A stretch of 64,000 nt of DNA from Hyphomicrobiaceae bacterium (GTDB taxonomy: Bacteria > Pseudomonadota > Alphaproteobacteria > Rhizobiales > Hyphomicrobiaceae). The stretch is from the NCBI GenBank assembly GCA_030655135.1, contig JAURWC010000075.1, positions 62,001-126,000 on the forward strand, written 5' to 3'. How positions within the stretch are numbered: the first letter of the stretch is position 1; the number at the start of each line of letters is the position of its first letter. Below are positions 19,300-28,062 of the stretch, one piece after another. A program made the translations under genes and the position numbers. The notes below the pieces were generated by a model, which ran no database searches, was not told where the DNA came from, and was given only the letters and a program-made list of their open reading frames with translations.

Positions 19300-19569
19300 C
19301 TAATGCAGTTTCAGCTCCGCACCGACGAGCCTTAACTCCGCAGGCCGGATCAGCTTGGTATTCGCCACGAGAACCTTGAACAGTTTGCCTTCAAGCTCGC
19401 GTGTCCAAAACTCCAGGAAGCCCTGCAGCTTTGGAAACCGCGGATGCTGATCGTAGTCCTGCCAGATAAAGCTTTGCAGCAGAGCGGGATGATCCGGCAT
19501 GCGATACAAGATCTCCGCTGTTGTCAGGCTGTAGCCCGACATCATGTCTTTAAACGATCGATCGCTCAT
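19300..19569 (-). CDS. usg: Usg family protein
   Basis: 89 residues. The sequence matches the small alphaproteobacterial Usg protein: GYSLTTAEILYRMPDHP and LLQSFIWQDYDQHPRFP are near-diagnostic. The ATG at 19569 has GGAG seven bases upstream and is preferred over 19608. Usg was named as an upstream gene in Caulobacter and is widespread in alphaproteobacteria. Its biochemical role is not established. It is divergent from marC. Confidence 0.92.
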   Translation of the reverse strand: MSDRSFKDMMSGYSLTTAEILYRMPDHPALLQSFIWQDYDQHPRFPKLQGFLEFWTRELEGKLFKVLVANTKLIRPAELRLVGAELKLH

Positions 19570-19783
19570 TACGGATCTCCAGTTCTCGCCAGAACCCCGC
19601 AGATGCAATCGATGATACGTGTGATTCGTTTCCTGGAAAGAAGAATTTACACCCTACTTCAATGCGTTAGCAGCCGCCTGAGATGATTGCTACCAGCTGC
19701 CGTCCGCTAGCGGCCGCACCTGCTTCTCCGCTAAACAGCCTGCTGCGATCTCGTGCGCGAATTGCTCAACGATTGGACGGAAA

Positions 19784-20427
19784 ATGTTCGGCACGGCGCT
19801 ATCGAGCTTCACCACATTCTTCGCAACGATCGGGCCGATCGAGGCAGCCGTGCTGTTTGCGGCATTAACACCGAACGCGACCAACGACGAGCGCCGGCGG
19901 CTGGCCGTTACTGCAACCTTGATCGCCAGCGCGATCCTTGCCGGCTCGGCATTGCTCGGCGGTCCGCTGCTGCATCAGCTGGGCGTCACCATCGCCGCGT
20001 TGCAAACGGCAGGCGGCATTATCCTGCTGGTGCTTGGGCTCGAGATGGTGTTCGCCAAACCGACCAGCATGTTCAAGCTGACCCCGCCCGAAGGCGCCGA
20101 AGCGCAAACGAAGGACGACCTCGCCGTGTTTCCGTTGGCAACGCCGCTACTCGCCGGGCCCGGTGCCATGAGTGCCGCGATCCTTCTGGCGGCTCAAACG
20201 CGCAACGACGCGCTGCAACTCACCGCAGTTCTGTTGGCGCTGGCCGCAGTCATGGCGGTAACCCTCGCGCTGCTTCTCGGCGCCCACCGGCTTTCCCGCG
20301 TCATCGGCATCACGGCGCAACGTGTGCTGATGCGTGTATTCGGCATCTTGTTGGCCGCGATCGCCGTGCAGCCGTATTCAATGGCATTGCTGCCAGTGGC
20401 CTGTTGGCGCAACAAACGCCATCCTGA
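19784..20427 (+). pseudogene. marC: MarC-family membrane protein gene with a C-terminal frameshift
   Basis: From ATG 19784 (GGACGGAA upstream) the frame encodes a MarC/UPF0056 protein: FFATIGPIEAAVLFAAL, then six membrane segments and LATPLLAGPGAMSAAILL. After residue 196 (VQ, 20369-20371) it runs into a Cys/Pro/Arg-rich tail unlike the family and stops at 20566. If one base is restored at about 20371, the sequence continues as AVFNGIAASGLLAQQTPS and stops at 20427, the expected C terminus and length. So one G appears to be missing from a GG. Only the last 18 residues are lost from the normal frame. Activity may be retained with an aberrant tail, or this may be a sequencing error. The function of MarC proteins is unsettled. 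Confidence 0.85.
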
Positions 20428-20573
20428 AAAAATTCTTTGCAGTGTCGACGGTTTTTGCAGTCTCGCGCGTTTAATTCCCAGAGGCGCTCCGTCTTACAAG
20501 AGTGAGGCCTTCTCCCTAAATAACAACCAACAAGTACGCCGGGGGTGTACGGCATCGCAGGAGTAACAAGTCA

Positions 20574-21179
20574 ATGTTGAGAAACTTTGCTATCGCGGGC
20601 GCGCTCGCAGCCGGACTGGCTTTCAGTCCTGCCGCTCTCACGTCTGTCAGTGCTGCGCCCATCACGCAGCCGCTTGGCGCTAACGCCTCCACCGACAATC
20701 TCATTCTCGCGCGTGAAGGCGGAAGAGGTGGTGGTGGCGGTGCCATGCGTGGCGGCGGCGGTGGTGGTGGTGGCTTCGGGATGCGCGGCGGCGGCGGAGG
20801 CCGCGCCTTCGGTGGCGGCGGCGGCAACCGATCGTTCGGCGGGGGCGGTGGCGGCATGCGCGCCTACGGCGGCGGAGGAACACGCTCATTCAACCGTGAC
20901 AGCATCGGGCGCGGGCAATCGTTCAACCGCGGCGGATCGGGAAGAAACTGGAGCGGCGGTAGCGGCCGCAACTGGAGTGGTGGCAAAGGTCATCGTCATC
21001 ACCATCACAGCCGGCGCATCTATGGCGGTGGCTACGGGTATTATCCCTACTACGGCGCTTCCTACTATGACGGCTACTACAGCAGCTCCGGCGATTGCAG
21101 CTGGCTGCGCCGCAAGGCAGTCCGCACCGGCAGCTCGTATTGGTGGAACCGCTACGATCAGTGCATCTCGGACTATTAA
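20574..21179 (+). CDS. Exported Gly-rich protein
   Basis: 201 residues. A signal peptide (cleavage near SAA-PI at about 27-29) is followed by a long low-complexity region at about 50-135 of Gly runs with Arg, Phe and Asn. A His cluster (about 141-146) and a Tyr-rich segment (GYYPYYGASYYDGYY) come next. The C-terminal module has two cysteines, GDCSWLRRKAV and RYDQC, which is common to exported proteins of this order. AGGAG sits nine bases before the ATG. It ends in a clear intrinsic terminator. Likely an envelope or extracellular structural protein; no enzyme motif is visible. Confidence 0.85.
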   Translation: MLRNFAIAGALAAGLAFSPAALTSVSAAPITQPLGANASTDNLILAREGGRGGGGGAMRGGGGGGGGFGMRGGGGGRAFGGGGGNRSFGGGGGGMRAYGGGGTRSFNRDSIGRGQSFNRGGSGRNWSGGSGRNWSGGKGHRHHHHSRRIYGGGYGYYPYYGASYYDGYYSSSGDCSWLRRKAVRTGSSYWWNRYDQCISDY

Positions 21180-21195
21180 GTCCTGAGTGTTTGAC

Positions 21196-21226
21196 AAAGG
21201 GCCGGCCATTGCGCCGGTCCTTTTTC
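21196..21226 (+). terminator. Intrinsic terminator of the Gly-rich protein gene
   Basis: Stem AAGGGCCGGC (21197-21206) pairs with GCCGGTCCTT (21213-21222) with one G-T wobble and is followed by five T. It begins 17 bases after the stop codon. Confidence 0.85.
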
Positions 21227-21263
21227 GTTGAGCCACCGTTCTGCTGCGTGAGATAACGCGGTC

Positions 21264-21821
21264 ATGAGCCAACCCCAGACCACACCCGGCAGAGTTGTGC
21301 CCTATGCCGCCGTCGCCACGGATGCGTCCGTTCGAGCGGCGCTCGACGCGGTCTTCTTTTCATCGAGCCACACGAAGACGTTTGCAGATGACGCCGCGCG
21401 CCTCGCTTTTCGCGAGCGATGGCTTGGCCGTTATCTGCAGCACTTCCCGGATTGCTGCTTTGTGGCGATCGATGTCGATGGCCAAGCCGTGGGCTACATC
21501 TGCGGCAGCTTGCAAGATCCCGCGCGCGACCCCCGCTTCGCCGACCAACCCCACTTCGCTCATTTCGCCGATTTGACGCCAGCCTTTCCCGCCCAGCTGC
21601 ATGTCAACCTGGCGCAAGCCGCTCGTGGCCGCGGTATCGGCCGTCTTTTAATCGAGGCCCTCGCCGCGCATGCATCGGCTGCTGGTGCGGCCGGCATTCA
21701 CGCCATCAGTTCCCGCGGGGCACGCAACCTCGGCTTCTACGCCGCCAACGGCTTCACTGAGGCCGGTTCTGCGTCGATCGGCGACAAAGAGCTGGTATTC
21801 CTCGGCCGCAGTCTTCGCTAG
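21264..21821 (+). CDS. GNAT-family N-acetyltransferase
   Basis: 185 residues. Motif A for acetyl-CoA binding is visible as LAQAARGRGIGRLLIEAL at about 112-130, preceded by the beta strand FVAIDVDGQAVGYICG. NLGFYAANGFTEAG near the end is the usual motif B region. The substrate cannot be told. It ends seven bases before the amino-acid transporter ATPase gene and may be cotranscribed with it, though no functional link is evident. Confidence 0.85.
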   Translation: MSQPQTTPGRVVPYAAVATDASVRAALDAVFFSSSHTKTFADDAARLAFRERWLGRYLQHFPDCCFVAIDVDGQAVGYICGSLQDPARDPRFADQPHFAHFADLTPAFPAQLHVNLAQAARGRGIGRLLIEALAAHASAAGAAGIHAISSRGARNLGFYAANGFTEAGSASIGDKELVFLGRSLR

Positions 21822-21827
21822 GCTGGA

Positions 21828-22637
21828 ATGATCGCCGCCAACGCAGGGCACTCCATGGCCGAAGCCAAGACTGCAAACGACGCCGCCGCTGGCCAAACAG
21901 GATCTGGCGCGCTGGAAATAAGCGGCCTGCACAAATGGTATGGCGATTTTCACGTGCTGAGGGGCATTTCGCTGACAGTTCGCCGCGGTGAGAAGATTGT
22001 GATCTGCGGCCCGTCTGGTTCCGGCAAGTCCACCCTCATTCGCTGCGTCAACGGCCTGGAGAAGTTTGACTCGGGCCACATCACCGTCGAGGGCGAAGCG
22101 CTCACGGCCGATTTGCGCCAGCTCGCCAAGATCCGCTCGGAAGTGGGCATGGTGTTCCAGAGCTTCAACCTGTTCCCCCACCTTACCGTGCTCGACAATC
22201 TCATCCTTGCACCGCACTGGGTGCGCCGCATGCCGCGCGCCGAAGCTGAGGCGGCGGCGCTGCAGCTGCTCGCCCGCGTCAAGATTGCCGAGCAGGCGCG
22301 CAAGTATCCCGGCCAGCTGTCGGGGGGCCAGCAGCAGCGCGTCGCCATCGCCCGCGCACTTGCCATGAACCCGCGCATCATGTTGTTCGACGAGCCGACG
22401 TCCGCGCTCGATCCCGAGATGGTCAAGGAAGTGCTCGACGTTATGACGGAGCTGGTCAAGGGCGGCATGACGATGCTCGTCGTCACGCACGAGATGGGCT
22501 TCGCCAAAGCAGTCGCCGACCGCGTTCTTTTCATGGACGCCGGCGAAGTCGTGGAGGACGCGCCGCCCTCCGAGTTCTTCACCGCCCCCAAGCAAGAGCG
22601 AACCAAAGCGTTCCTCTCGCAAATCCTGAACCATTGA
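21828..22637 (+). CDS. aapP: Amino-acid ABC transporter ATP-binding protein
   Basis: 269 residues. Walker [10 protein letters not shown] is at 61-69, the Q-loop in [10 protein letters not shown], the ABC signature [14 protein letters not shown], Walker [14 protein letters not shown], and the switch His in VVTHEMG. The sequence is of the polar-amino-acid class (GlnQ/AapP). It powers import by the permeases at 25279-27569 with the binding protein at 23144. A second start at ATG 21855 has a better ribosome site (AGGG). Gene order here is P-J-Q-M rather than the J-Q-M-P usually described for aap loci. The locus is interrupted by repeat blocks. Confidence 0.92.
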   Translation: MIAANAGHSMAEAKTANDAAAGQTGSGALEISGLHKWYGDFHVLRGISLTVRRGEKIVICGPSGSGKSTLIRCVNGLEKFDSGHITVEGEALTADLRQLAKIRSEVGMVFQSFNLFPHLTVLDNLILAPHWVRRMPRAEAEAAALQLLARVKIAEQARKYPGQLSGGQQQRVAIARALAMNPRIMLFDEPTSALDPEMVKEVLDVMTELVKGGMTMLVVTHEMGFAKAVADRVLFMDAGEVVEDAPPSEFFTAPKQERTKAFLSQILNH

Positions 22638-22689
22638 GGCGATGCCGCATGCCGTCTCCTGTGGAACACCAGCAAGTTCGCCGACGCTC

Positions 22690-23040
22690 TCACTTTCCCA
22701 ATATTTACGGGGAGAGGAGCATGTTCTGGGTAAGCAAGCGCTTGCACGCACGTCTCCCCTCCCCCTGGCGGCGAGGGGCCGGGCGTGAGGGGAAGAGCCA
22801 GAAGGATCGGCCGCCGGAATTGGCAACGCAGCTCCTCAACCGGTCTCAGCCTCGGCGAAACGTTCTCCAAGTTCCTCACCCCACCCCTGACCCCTCCCCA
22901 TCGAGGGGAGGGGAATCCGGTCGAGAGGGTTGCGCCGTCACACCCATGCCGTCTCCGATATTAAACGAGCGCCCTCCCTCTCCCCGTACTTACGGGGAGA
23001 GGGTTGGGGTGAGGGGCAGGTTCTGGGTGAGGGGCAACAT
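22690..23040. repeat. Cluster of CTCTCCCC/GGGGAGAG palindromic repeats
   Basis: Within the 506-base gap between the ATPase and binding-protein genes there are at least four palindromic units built from CCCCTCNCC, CTCTCCCCGT and ACGGGGAGAGG arms, at about 22700-22722, 22754-22792, 22874-22921 and 22975-23036. Copies recur at 24763, 24898, 52036 and 63681. The block happens to be open in the frame of the downstream gene but reads as Pro/Arg/Ser-rich repeat translation, not protein. Confidence 0.8.
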
Positions 23041-23143
23041 AGGGACGATTGGCGGCCTCCGAGTCACGGCCGAGCGAGGTTCTGCCCTTTATCCCGACCT
23101 TCTCCCCGCGCGCTGGGAGAAGGGACCGCGTATCGCGAGCGTC

Positions 23144-24178
23144 ATGTGTTGCATTCGGACGGTCCTTCTCGCCGCTCTCGCGTGCCTCATCCCCGCAGCC
23201 GCCTCGGCCCAGACACCACCCGCCTCACGCACGCTCGATGCCGTCATCAAGCGCGGCGTGCTCAACTGCGGCGTCAACACCGGCCTCGCCGGCTTCAGCG
23301 CGCCCGACGACAAGGGCGGCTGGACCGGCATTGATGCCGACTTCTGCCGCGCCGTCGCTGCCGCCGTTCTCAACGACACGGCAAAGGTGAAATACCTGCC
23401 GCTTAACGCCAAGGAACGCTTCACCGCGCTGCAGTCGGGCGAGGTCGACCTGCTTTCGCGCAATACCACGTGGACGATGAGCCGCGACACGTCCCTCGGG
23501 CTCGCGTTTGTCGGCGTCATCTACTACGACGGCTCCGCCTTCATGACGCGCAAGTCGCTCGGTCTGAAATCAGTCAAGGATCTGGCCGGCGCCAGCATCT
23601 GCACGCAGACCGGCACCACGAACGAACTCGTCCTGGCCGATTATTTCGCCACCAACGGCATCACCTACAAGCCTGTCGTGTTCGAACGATTGGTCGAAGT
23701 GCTCGCCGCCTATAACTCCGGCCGTTGCGACGCGATGACGACCGACAGCTCGCAGCTTATCTCCGAACGCCTGCGCCTGCAGAACGTCGATGAGCACGAG
23801 ATCCTACCCGAGCTGATTTCAAAAGAACCGCTGGGCCCCGTCGTACGCCAGGGCGACCAGCAATGGGAAAGCATCGCGCGCTGGGTGCTGTTCGCCATGC
23901 TCAACGCCGAGGAACTCGGCGTCACGCAAAAGAACGCCGACGAGATGATTGCCACCTCTCCTAACCCGGAGATCCGACGCCTGCTGGGTCTTGAAGGCGA
24001 GTTCGGCAAGGGCATCGGCCTTGCAAACGACTGGGCCGTCCGGGTCATCAAGGCCGTGGGCAACTACGGCGAAGCCTTCGAGCGCAATCTCGGCACCGGA
24101 TCCCGTCTCGCCATTCCGCGCGGCAAGAACGCGCTCTGGAAAGACGGCGGCCTGCAATACGCGCCCCCGATCCGCTGA
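23144..24178 (+). CDS. aapJ: Periplasmic L-amino-acid-binding protein
   Basis: 344 residues from ATG 23144, which starts a signal peptide (core TVLLAALACLIPAAASA, cleavage near ASA-QT). This is a family-3 solute-binding protein: LDAVIKRGVLNCGVNTGLAGFS, then GIDADFCRAVAAAV and NTTWTMSRDTSLGLAF, the last being characteristic of the AapJ/BztA general amino-acid subgroup. It captures amino acids in the periplasm for the permeases encoded after the next repeat block. The in-frame extension back to 22634 is repeat-derived and is rejected. An alternative is a glutamate/aspartate-preferring BztA-like protein. Confidence 0.93.
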   Translation: MCCIRTVLLAALACLIPAAASAQTPPASRTLDAVIKRGVLNCGVNTGLAGFSAPDDKGGWTGIDADFCRAVAAAVLNDTAKVKYLPLNAKERFTALQSGEVDLLSRNTTWTMSRDTSLGLAFVGVIYYDGSAFMTRKSLGLKSVKDLAGASICTQTGTTNELVLADYFATNGITYKPVVFERLVEVLAAYNSGRCDAMTTDSSQLISERLRLQNVDEHEILPELISKEPLGPVVRQGDQQWESIARWVLFAMLNAEELGVTQKNADEMIATSPNPEIRRLLGLEGEFGKGIGLANDWAVRVIKAVGNYGEAFERNLGTGSRLAIPRGKNALWKDGGLQYAPPIR

Positions 24179-24232
24179 GGGGTGATGATGCAGTCTCCAC
24201 CGATTTCACTTGCCCTCACTCTCCGCCCCACA

Positions 24233-24372
24233 CGGTCATCCTCGGGCTCGTCCCGAGGTTCCCGCGCGCAGCAGCTACGATACGCTCAAGTTACATCTGC
24301 CGCATCAACAGCTGACCGTCGCATAAACGGATGGCTGGATCCTCGGGATAAGCCCAAGGATGGCAGCCTCGA
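24233..24372. repeat. About 140 bp repeat with terminal inverted repeats, copy 1
   Basis: The unit begins GTCATCCTCGGGCTCGTCCC and ends with the approximate reverse complement (CCTCGGGATAAGCCCAAGGAT). About 80 bases of unique sequence lie between the arms. It is nearly identical to the copy 330 bases to the right. Non-coding, with inverted ends of about 24 bases, it has the form of a miniature inverted-repeat element or a long REP doublet. Confidence 0.8.
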
Positions 24373-24437
24373 GGCGTGTGGTGATCAGCTTGTGATGACG
24401 CGCGGCCGTTGTGTGCCTCCTTCATACCGCCCGTTTC

Positions 24438-24463
24438 GGGGTCAGACCCATGGGTCTGACCCC
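24438..24463. repeat. Perfect 26 bp GTCAGACC-family palindrome
   Basis: GGGGTCAGACCCA followed by TGGGTCTGACCCC is a perfect palindrome. It is the best-preserved copy of the family in the window and lies between the two 140 bp repeats. Confidence 0.85.
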
Positions 24464-24562
24464 ATGGCACGCGCTGACGGAATATTCGCAGGAGTGGAGC
24501 GCCTGGTGTTGTTGCGCGCAACACCGGTCAATCTCCCGAACGCTCGGCAATGTCTCCCCGCA

Positions 24563-24702
24563 CCGTCATCGTTAGGCTCGTCCCGAGGTTCCCGCGCGCA
24601 GCAGCTACGATACGCTCAAGTCACATCTGCCGCATCAACAGCTGACCGTCGCACCAACGGATGGCTGGATCCTCGGGACAAGCCCGAGGATGACAACGTC
24701 GA
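24563..24702. repeat. About 140 bp repeat with terminal inverted repeats, copy 2
   Basis: Aligned at an offset of 330 bases with copy 1 and differing at only a few positions. The right end (CCTCGGGACAAGCCCGAGGA) is a better match to the inverted left end than in copy 1. Related single palindromes are at 46528 and 49738. Confidence 0.8.
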
Positions 24703-24762
24703 GGCAACCCAGAATCCCACAACTGGAACGACGCACGCCGCCGTTAGCTCAACGGGTTCCCC

Positions 24763-25042
24763 TCCCCCTGGCGGAGAGGGGTTAGGGGTGGGGGAGAGAT
24801 CCAGGAGTAGTTGGCGCGGCAAAATCGCGGCGTTGAGGAGCAGAACCACTTCGCGCGGCAAACGCACAACCGAAACTGGAACCATCCTCCAAGCTCTTCA
24901 CCCCACCCCAACCCCTCCCCATCGAGGGGAGGGGCTTACGTCGAACGTTTCCGACAATGCTCGGAACGCCTCGAGCGTCGCGCCGGAGTTTTGGCCGCAC
25001 CGCATCCTCCCTTCCTCGTCATCCCGGCGCAGGCCGGGATTC
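24763..25042. repeat. Further palindromes before the permease genes
   Basis: This stretch holds a CCCCTCCCC/GGGGAGGGG-type unit at about 24763-24800, another at about 24898-24936, and a GTCATCCCGGCGCAGGCCGGGAT palindrome at about 25017-25040. Together with the two 140 bp repeats they account for most of the 1.1 kb between the binding-protein and permease genes. I see no gene here. The long open frame at 24182-25282 translates repeats. Confidence 0.7.
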
Positions 25043-25278
25043 ACGCAAGTCTCCGCGATCCCGGCGCTGCCAGAATCTCGCGTCACGCAAGCAACAAGGT
25101 CCGTTCGCGTGGCGCCAATAAACGCTGGCGTAGATGCCGGAATTCGCCGGGAAGACGGTGGCGGCAATGCAAGGCGCGAGATGGAATTCGCAGCCGCGTC
25201 AACGCCGCTGGGCTCTGAAAGCGACGGCTTGTACGACATTCTCGGCACGCGCTCACTGCGCTCATCCGGAGGATCGGC

Positions 25279-26472
25279 ATGATGCAGCGTAACCCGCAGC
25301 CGCTGCAGCCCAGCAGCTGGCTCGATCCGCTTTACGATCCCAAGATCCGCGGCATCATTTTCCAAGTCCTGCTGGTGCTGGCATTGGCGTTCCTCGCCTA
25401 TGAGATCGTCACCAACACCGCCGCGAACTTGCGGCGGCAGAACATCGCGTCAGGCTTCGATTTCCTGTCGCGCACCGCAGGCTTCGATATCTCGCAGTCG
25501 ATGATCCCGTACAAGAGCACCTCCAGCTACGCCGCCGCCTTCTTCGTCGGCCTCGGCAACACGCTGCTGGTGGCGGCCCTCGGCATCGTGCTCGCAACAC
25601 TGCTCGGCTTCGTCATAGGGCTCGGGCGGTTGTCCTCGAACTGGCTCATCGCCAAGCTGTCGCTGCTGTACGTCGAGGTCGTGCGCAACGTGCCGCTGCT
25701 GTTGCAGCTGTTCATCTGGTACGTCGCCGTATTGCGCGCGCTGCCGATGCCGCACGACGCCAAGCCGATCGCCGGCGTGGCCTACTTCGATACGCGCGGG
25801 CTGCACACGCCGCTACCGCTCCTTGATCAGGGCGGTTGGCTCATCGCCATCGCGGCGCTGACCGGCATCGCCCTGACGGTCTGGCTCAACATCTGGGCCC
25901 GCCAACGCCAGGAGCAGACGGGTCAGCGCTTTCCCCTGTTCTGGTCCAGCCTCGGCTTGGTCGTCGGCCCACCACTGCTCGTTTTCCTGCTGCTGGGCGC
26001 CCCGCTGCATTTCGAGCAGCCAACGCTCGGCCGTTTCAATTTCGACGGAGGCCTCACGATCCTCCCTGAGTTCCTCGCACTGCTCGCCGGACTGGCCTTC
26101 TACACCGCCTCGTTCATCGCTGAGATCGTGCGCAGCGGCATTGAGGGCGTGCCGCGTGGCCAGAAGGAAGCTGCCAGCGCAATCGGCCTGTCCAACGCGC
26201 AGGCCTTGCGCCTCGTCGTCATTCCGCAGGCGCTGCGGCTCATCATTCCGCCGCTGACAAACCAGTATCTCAACCTCACCAAAAACTCGGCCCTCGCCGT
26301 CGCCATCGGTTACCCCGATCTCGTCTCCGTTTTCGCCGGCACCGTCCTCAACCAGACCGGCCAGGCCGTCGAGGTCGTGCTCATCACGATGGCGGTTTAT
26401 CTCGCCATCAGCCTGCTCACGTCGATGTTCATGAACTGGTTTAACGCTCGCATGGCGATCGTGGAGCGATGA
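25279..26472 (+). CDS. aapQ: Amino-acid ABC transporter permease AapQ
   Basis: 397 residues, the long form typical of AapQ/BztB. There is a membrane segment at about 28-46, then segments near 88-118, 130-150 and 185-205. A central insertion follows, then the segments carrying the ATPase-contact loop (EIVRSGIEGVPRGQKEAASAIGLS). It forms one half of the membrane channel. Its last codons overlap the start of aapM by four bases. Another Met directly follows the first; either start is possible. Confidence 0.93.
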   Translation: MMQRNPQPLQPSSWLDPLYDPKIRGIIFQVLLVLALAFLAYEIVTNTAANLRRQNIASGFDFLSRTAGFDISQSMIPYKSTSSYAAAFFVGLGNTLLVAALGIVLATLLGFVIGLGRLSSNWLIAKLSLLYVEVVRNVPLLLQLFIWYVAVLRALPMPHDAKPIAGVAYFDTRGLHTPLPLLDQGGWLIAIAALTGIALTVWLNIWARQRQEQTGQRFPLFWSSLGLVVGPPLLVFLLLGAPLHFEQPTLGRFNFDGGLTILPEFLALLAGLAFYTASFIAEIVRSGIEGVPRGQKEAASAIGLSNAQALRLVVIPQALRLIIPPLTNQYLNLTKNSALAVAIGYPDLVSVFAGTVLNQTGQAVEVVLITMAVYLAISLLTSMFMNWFNARMAIVER

Positions 26473-27569
26473 CGGCGATGCGTGCAAAGCCGAAAACTTT
26501 TGCTGCCGATCCCCTGCGTTGGACGCGCGACAACCTGTTCTCGACGTGGAGCAATACCGCGCTGACGCTGCTCGGCGCGGCGCTCGCTGCTTGGATTCTC
26601 ACAGCCTTCCTTGACTGGGCGATCTTCAGCGCCGTCTTCACAGGCAGCGACGGCACGGCCTGCAAAGTCGACGGCACGGGCGCCTGCTGGCCTTTCATCT
26701 GGCACAAGATGGGTCTGTTCATGTACGGCCGCTATCCCGATGCCGAACGCTGGCGCGTCAATCTCACGTATGGCTTGGCCCTCGCCGCTCTCGTGCCGCT
26801 GATGATCCCGCGCATCCCCGGCAAGCTTTGGCTTTCGCTCTATCTGCTGATCGCCTTTCCCGTCATCGCCTACGTGCTGCTGCGCGGCGGCATGCTCGGT
26901 CTTGTAGGCGTTCCCACCGAGCTGTGGGGCGGCCTGCTCGTCACGCTTGTCGTCGCTTGCGTCGGTATCGCCGCATCGTTCCCGCTCGGCATCCTGCTGG
27001 CGCTCGGCCGCCGCTCGGAGCTTCCGGTTATCCGCTACGCCTCCATCGGCTTCATCGAGATCGTGCGCGGCGTGCCGCTCATCACAGTTCTCTTTATGGC
27101 CTCAGTGATGTTGCCGCTGTTCTTGCCAAGCGACATCACCATCGACAAGCTGTTGCGCGCTCTGGTCGGCGTCGCGCTGTTCTCCGCCGCCTACCTCGCG
27201 GAAACAATCCGCGGCGGCCTGCAGTCGATCCCGCGCGGCCAGTATGAAGCGGCCGACGCGCTTGGCCTGTCGTATGCGCAGAAGATGGGCTTCATCATTT
27301 TGCCCCAGGCCCTGAAGCTGACCATCCCCGGTATCGTCAATTCCTTCATCGCCCTCTTCAAGGACACCAGCCTCGTCTTGATCATCGGCCTGTTCGATCT
27401 GCTGGGCATCGTGCAGCAGTCCGTGCAGTCGGACCCGAAATGGTATGCGCACTCCACCGCCACCACCGGCTACTTCTTCGCCGGTCTCGTGTTCTGGCTG
27501 TTCTGCTTCGGCATGTCCCGCTACTCCGCTTTCCTGGAACAGCGCCTCGACACCGGCAACCGGAATTAA
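26469..27569 (+). CDS. aapM: Amino-acid ABC transporter permease AapM
   Basis: 366 residues. Membrane segments lie near 27-50, 95-112, 118-138, 150-175, 200-222 and 325-345. The EAA loop that contacts the ATPase is AETIRGGLQSIPRGQYEAADALGLS. It pairs with AapQ to form the channel; translation is coupled through ATGA at 26469-26472. It is the last gene of the transporter locus. Confidence 0.93.
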   Translation: MTAMRAKPKTFAADPLRWTRDNLFSTWSNTALTLLGAALAAWILTAFLDWAIFSAVFTGSDGTACKVDGTGACWPFIWHKMGLFMYGRYPDAERWRVNLTYGLALAALVPLMIPRIPGKLWLSLYLLIAFPVIAYVLLRGGMLGLVGVPTELWGGLLVTLVVACVGIAASFPLGILLALGRRSELPVIRYASIGFIEIVRGVPLITVLFMASVMLPLFLPSDITIDKLLRALVGVALFSAAYLAETIRGGLQSIPRGQYEAADALGLSYAQKMGFIILPQALKLTIPGIVNSFIALFKDTSLVLIIGLFDLLGIVQQSVQSDPKWYAHSTATTGYFFAGLVFWLFCFGMSRYSAFLEQRLDTGNRN

Positions 27570-27660
27570 AGTCAACGCTTGGAGTAAATATTGAGGTGCA
27601 CGTCGCGCAAAATGCGCTGTACCTTCCTGCTTTGCTGATCAGCTATTCGGGGAGGCATTT

Positions 27661-28059
27661 ATGGATCTCAAGTCGACGCTCTCGCTCTGGGAGCCGCGCA
27701 TCCTCAGCGTTTTGCGTATTGTCGCCGCGGTCCTGTTTATCGAACACGGGACTCAGAAAATCCTGGGCTTCCCAACGCCGAAGATGGTGCCGGAAATGCT
27801 TTCGCTCGCATGGGTGGCCGGCGTCATGGAGATTGTCGGCGGCGGCCTGCTTCTCATCGGGCTGTTTACACGGCCGGTTGCATTCATTCTGTCGGGCCAG
27901 ATGGCGTTCGCCTACTGGATCGCGCATGCTCCGCAGAGCACATACCCGGTCCTTAATGGCGGCGATGCGGCCATCCTGTTCTGTTTCATTTTCCTCTATC
28001 TTGTATTCGCTGGGGGCGGTGCTTGGAGCGTCGATGCCGCGCGCGACAGGGCTCCTTAA
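27661..28059 (+). CDS. DoxX-family membrane protein
   Basis: 132 residues with four hydrophobic segments (about 12-30, 48-68, 72-92 and 105-122). It carries the DoxX pattern: RIVAAVLFIEHGTQK near the N terminus, then GGGLLLIGLFTRPVAF. GGGG lies eight bases before the ATG. DoxX relatives are linked to redox or quinone-dependent processes, but the role of this copy is unknown. It ends 3 bases from the convergent oxidoreductase gene, leaving no room for separate terminators. Confidence 0.87.
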   Translation: MDLKSTLSLWEPRILSVLRIVAAVLFIEHGTQKILGFPTPKMVPEMLSLAWVAGVMEIVGGGLLLIGLFTRPVAFILSGQMAFAYWIAHAPQSTYPVLNGGDAAILFCFIFLYLVFAGGGAWSVDAARDRAP

Positions 28060-28062
28060 CCG

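Noticed and set aside
22634-23143. N-terminal extension of the amino-acid-binding protein
   Set aside because: It reads through four palindromic repeats and would hide the signal peptide that begins at 23144.
24182-25282. Open frame of 366 codons between the binding-protein and permease genes
   Set aside because: It translates the 140 bp repeats and palindromes; the same peptide appears twice, and there is no family likeness or ribosome site.
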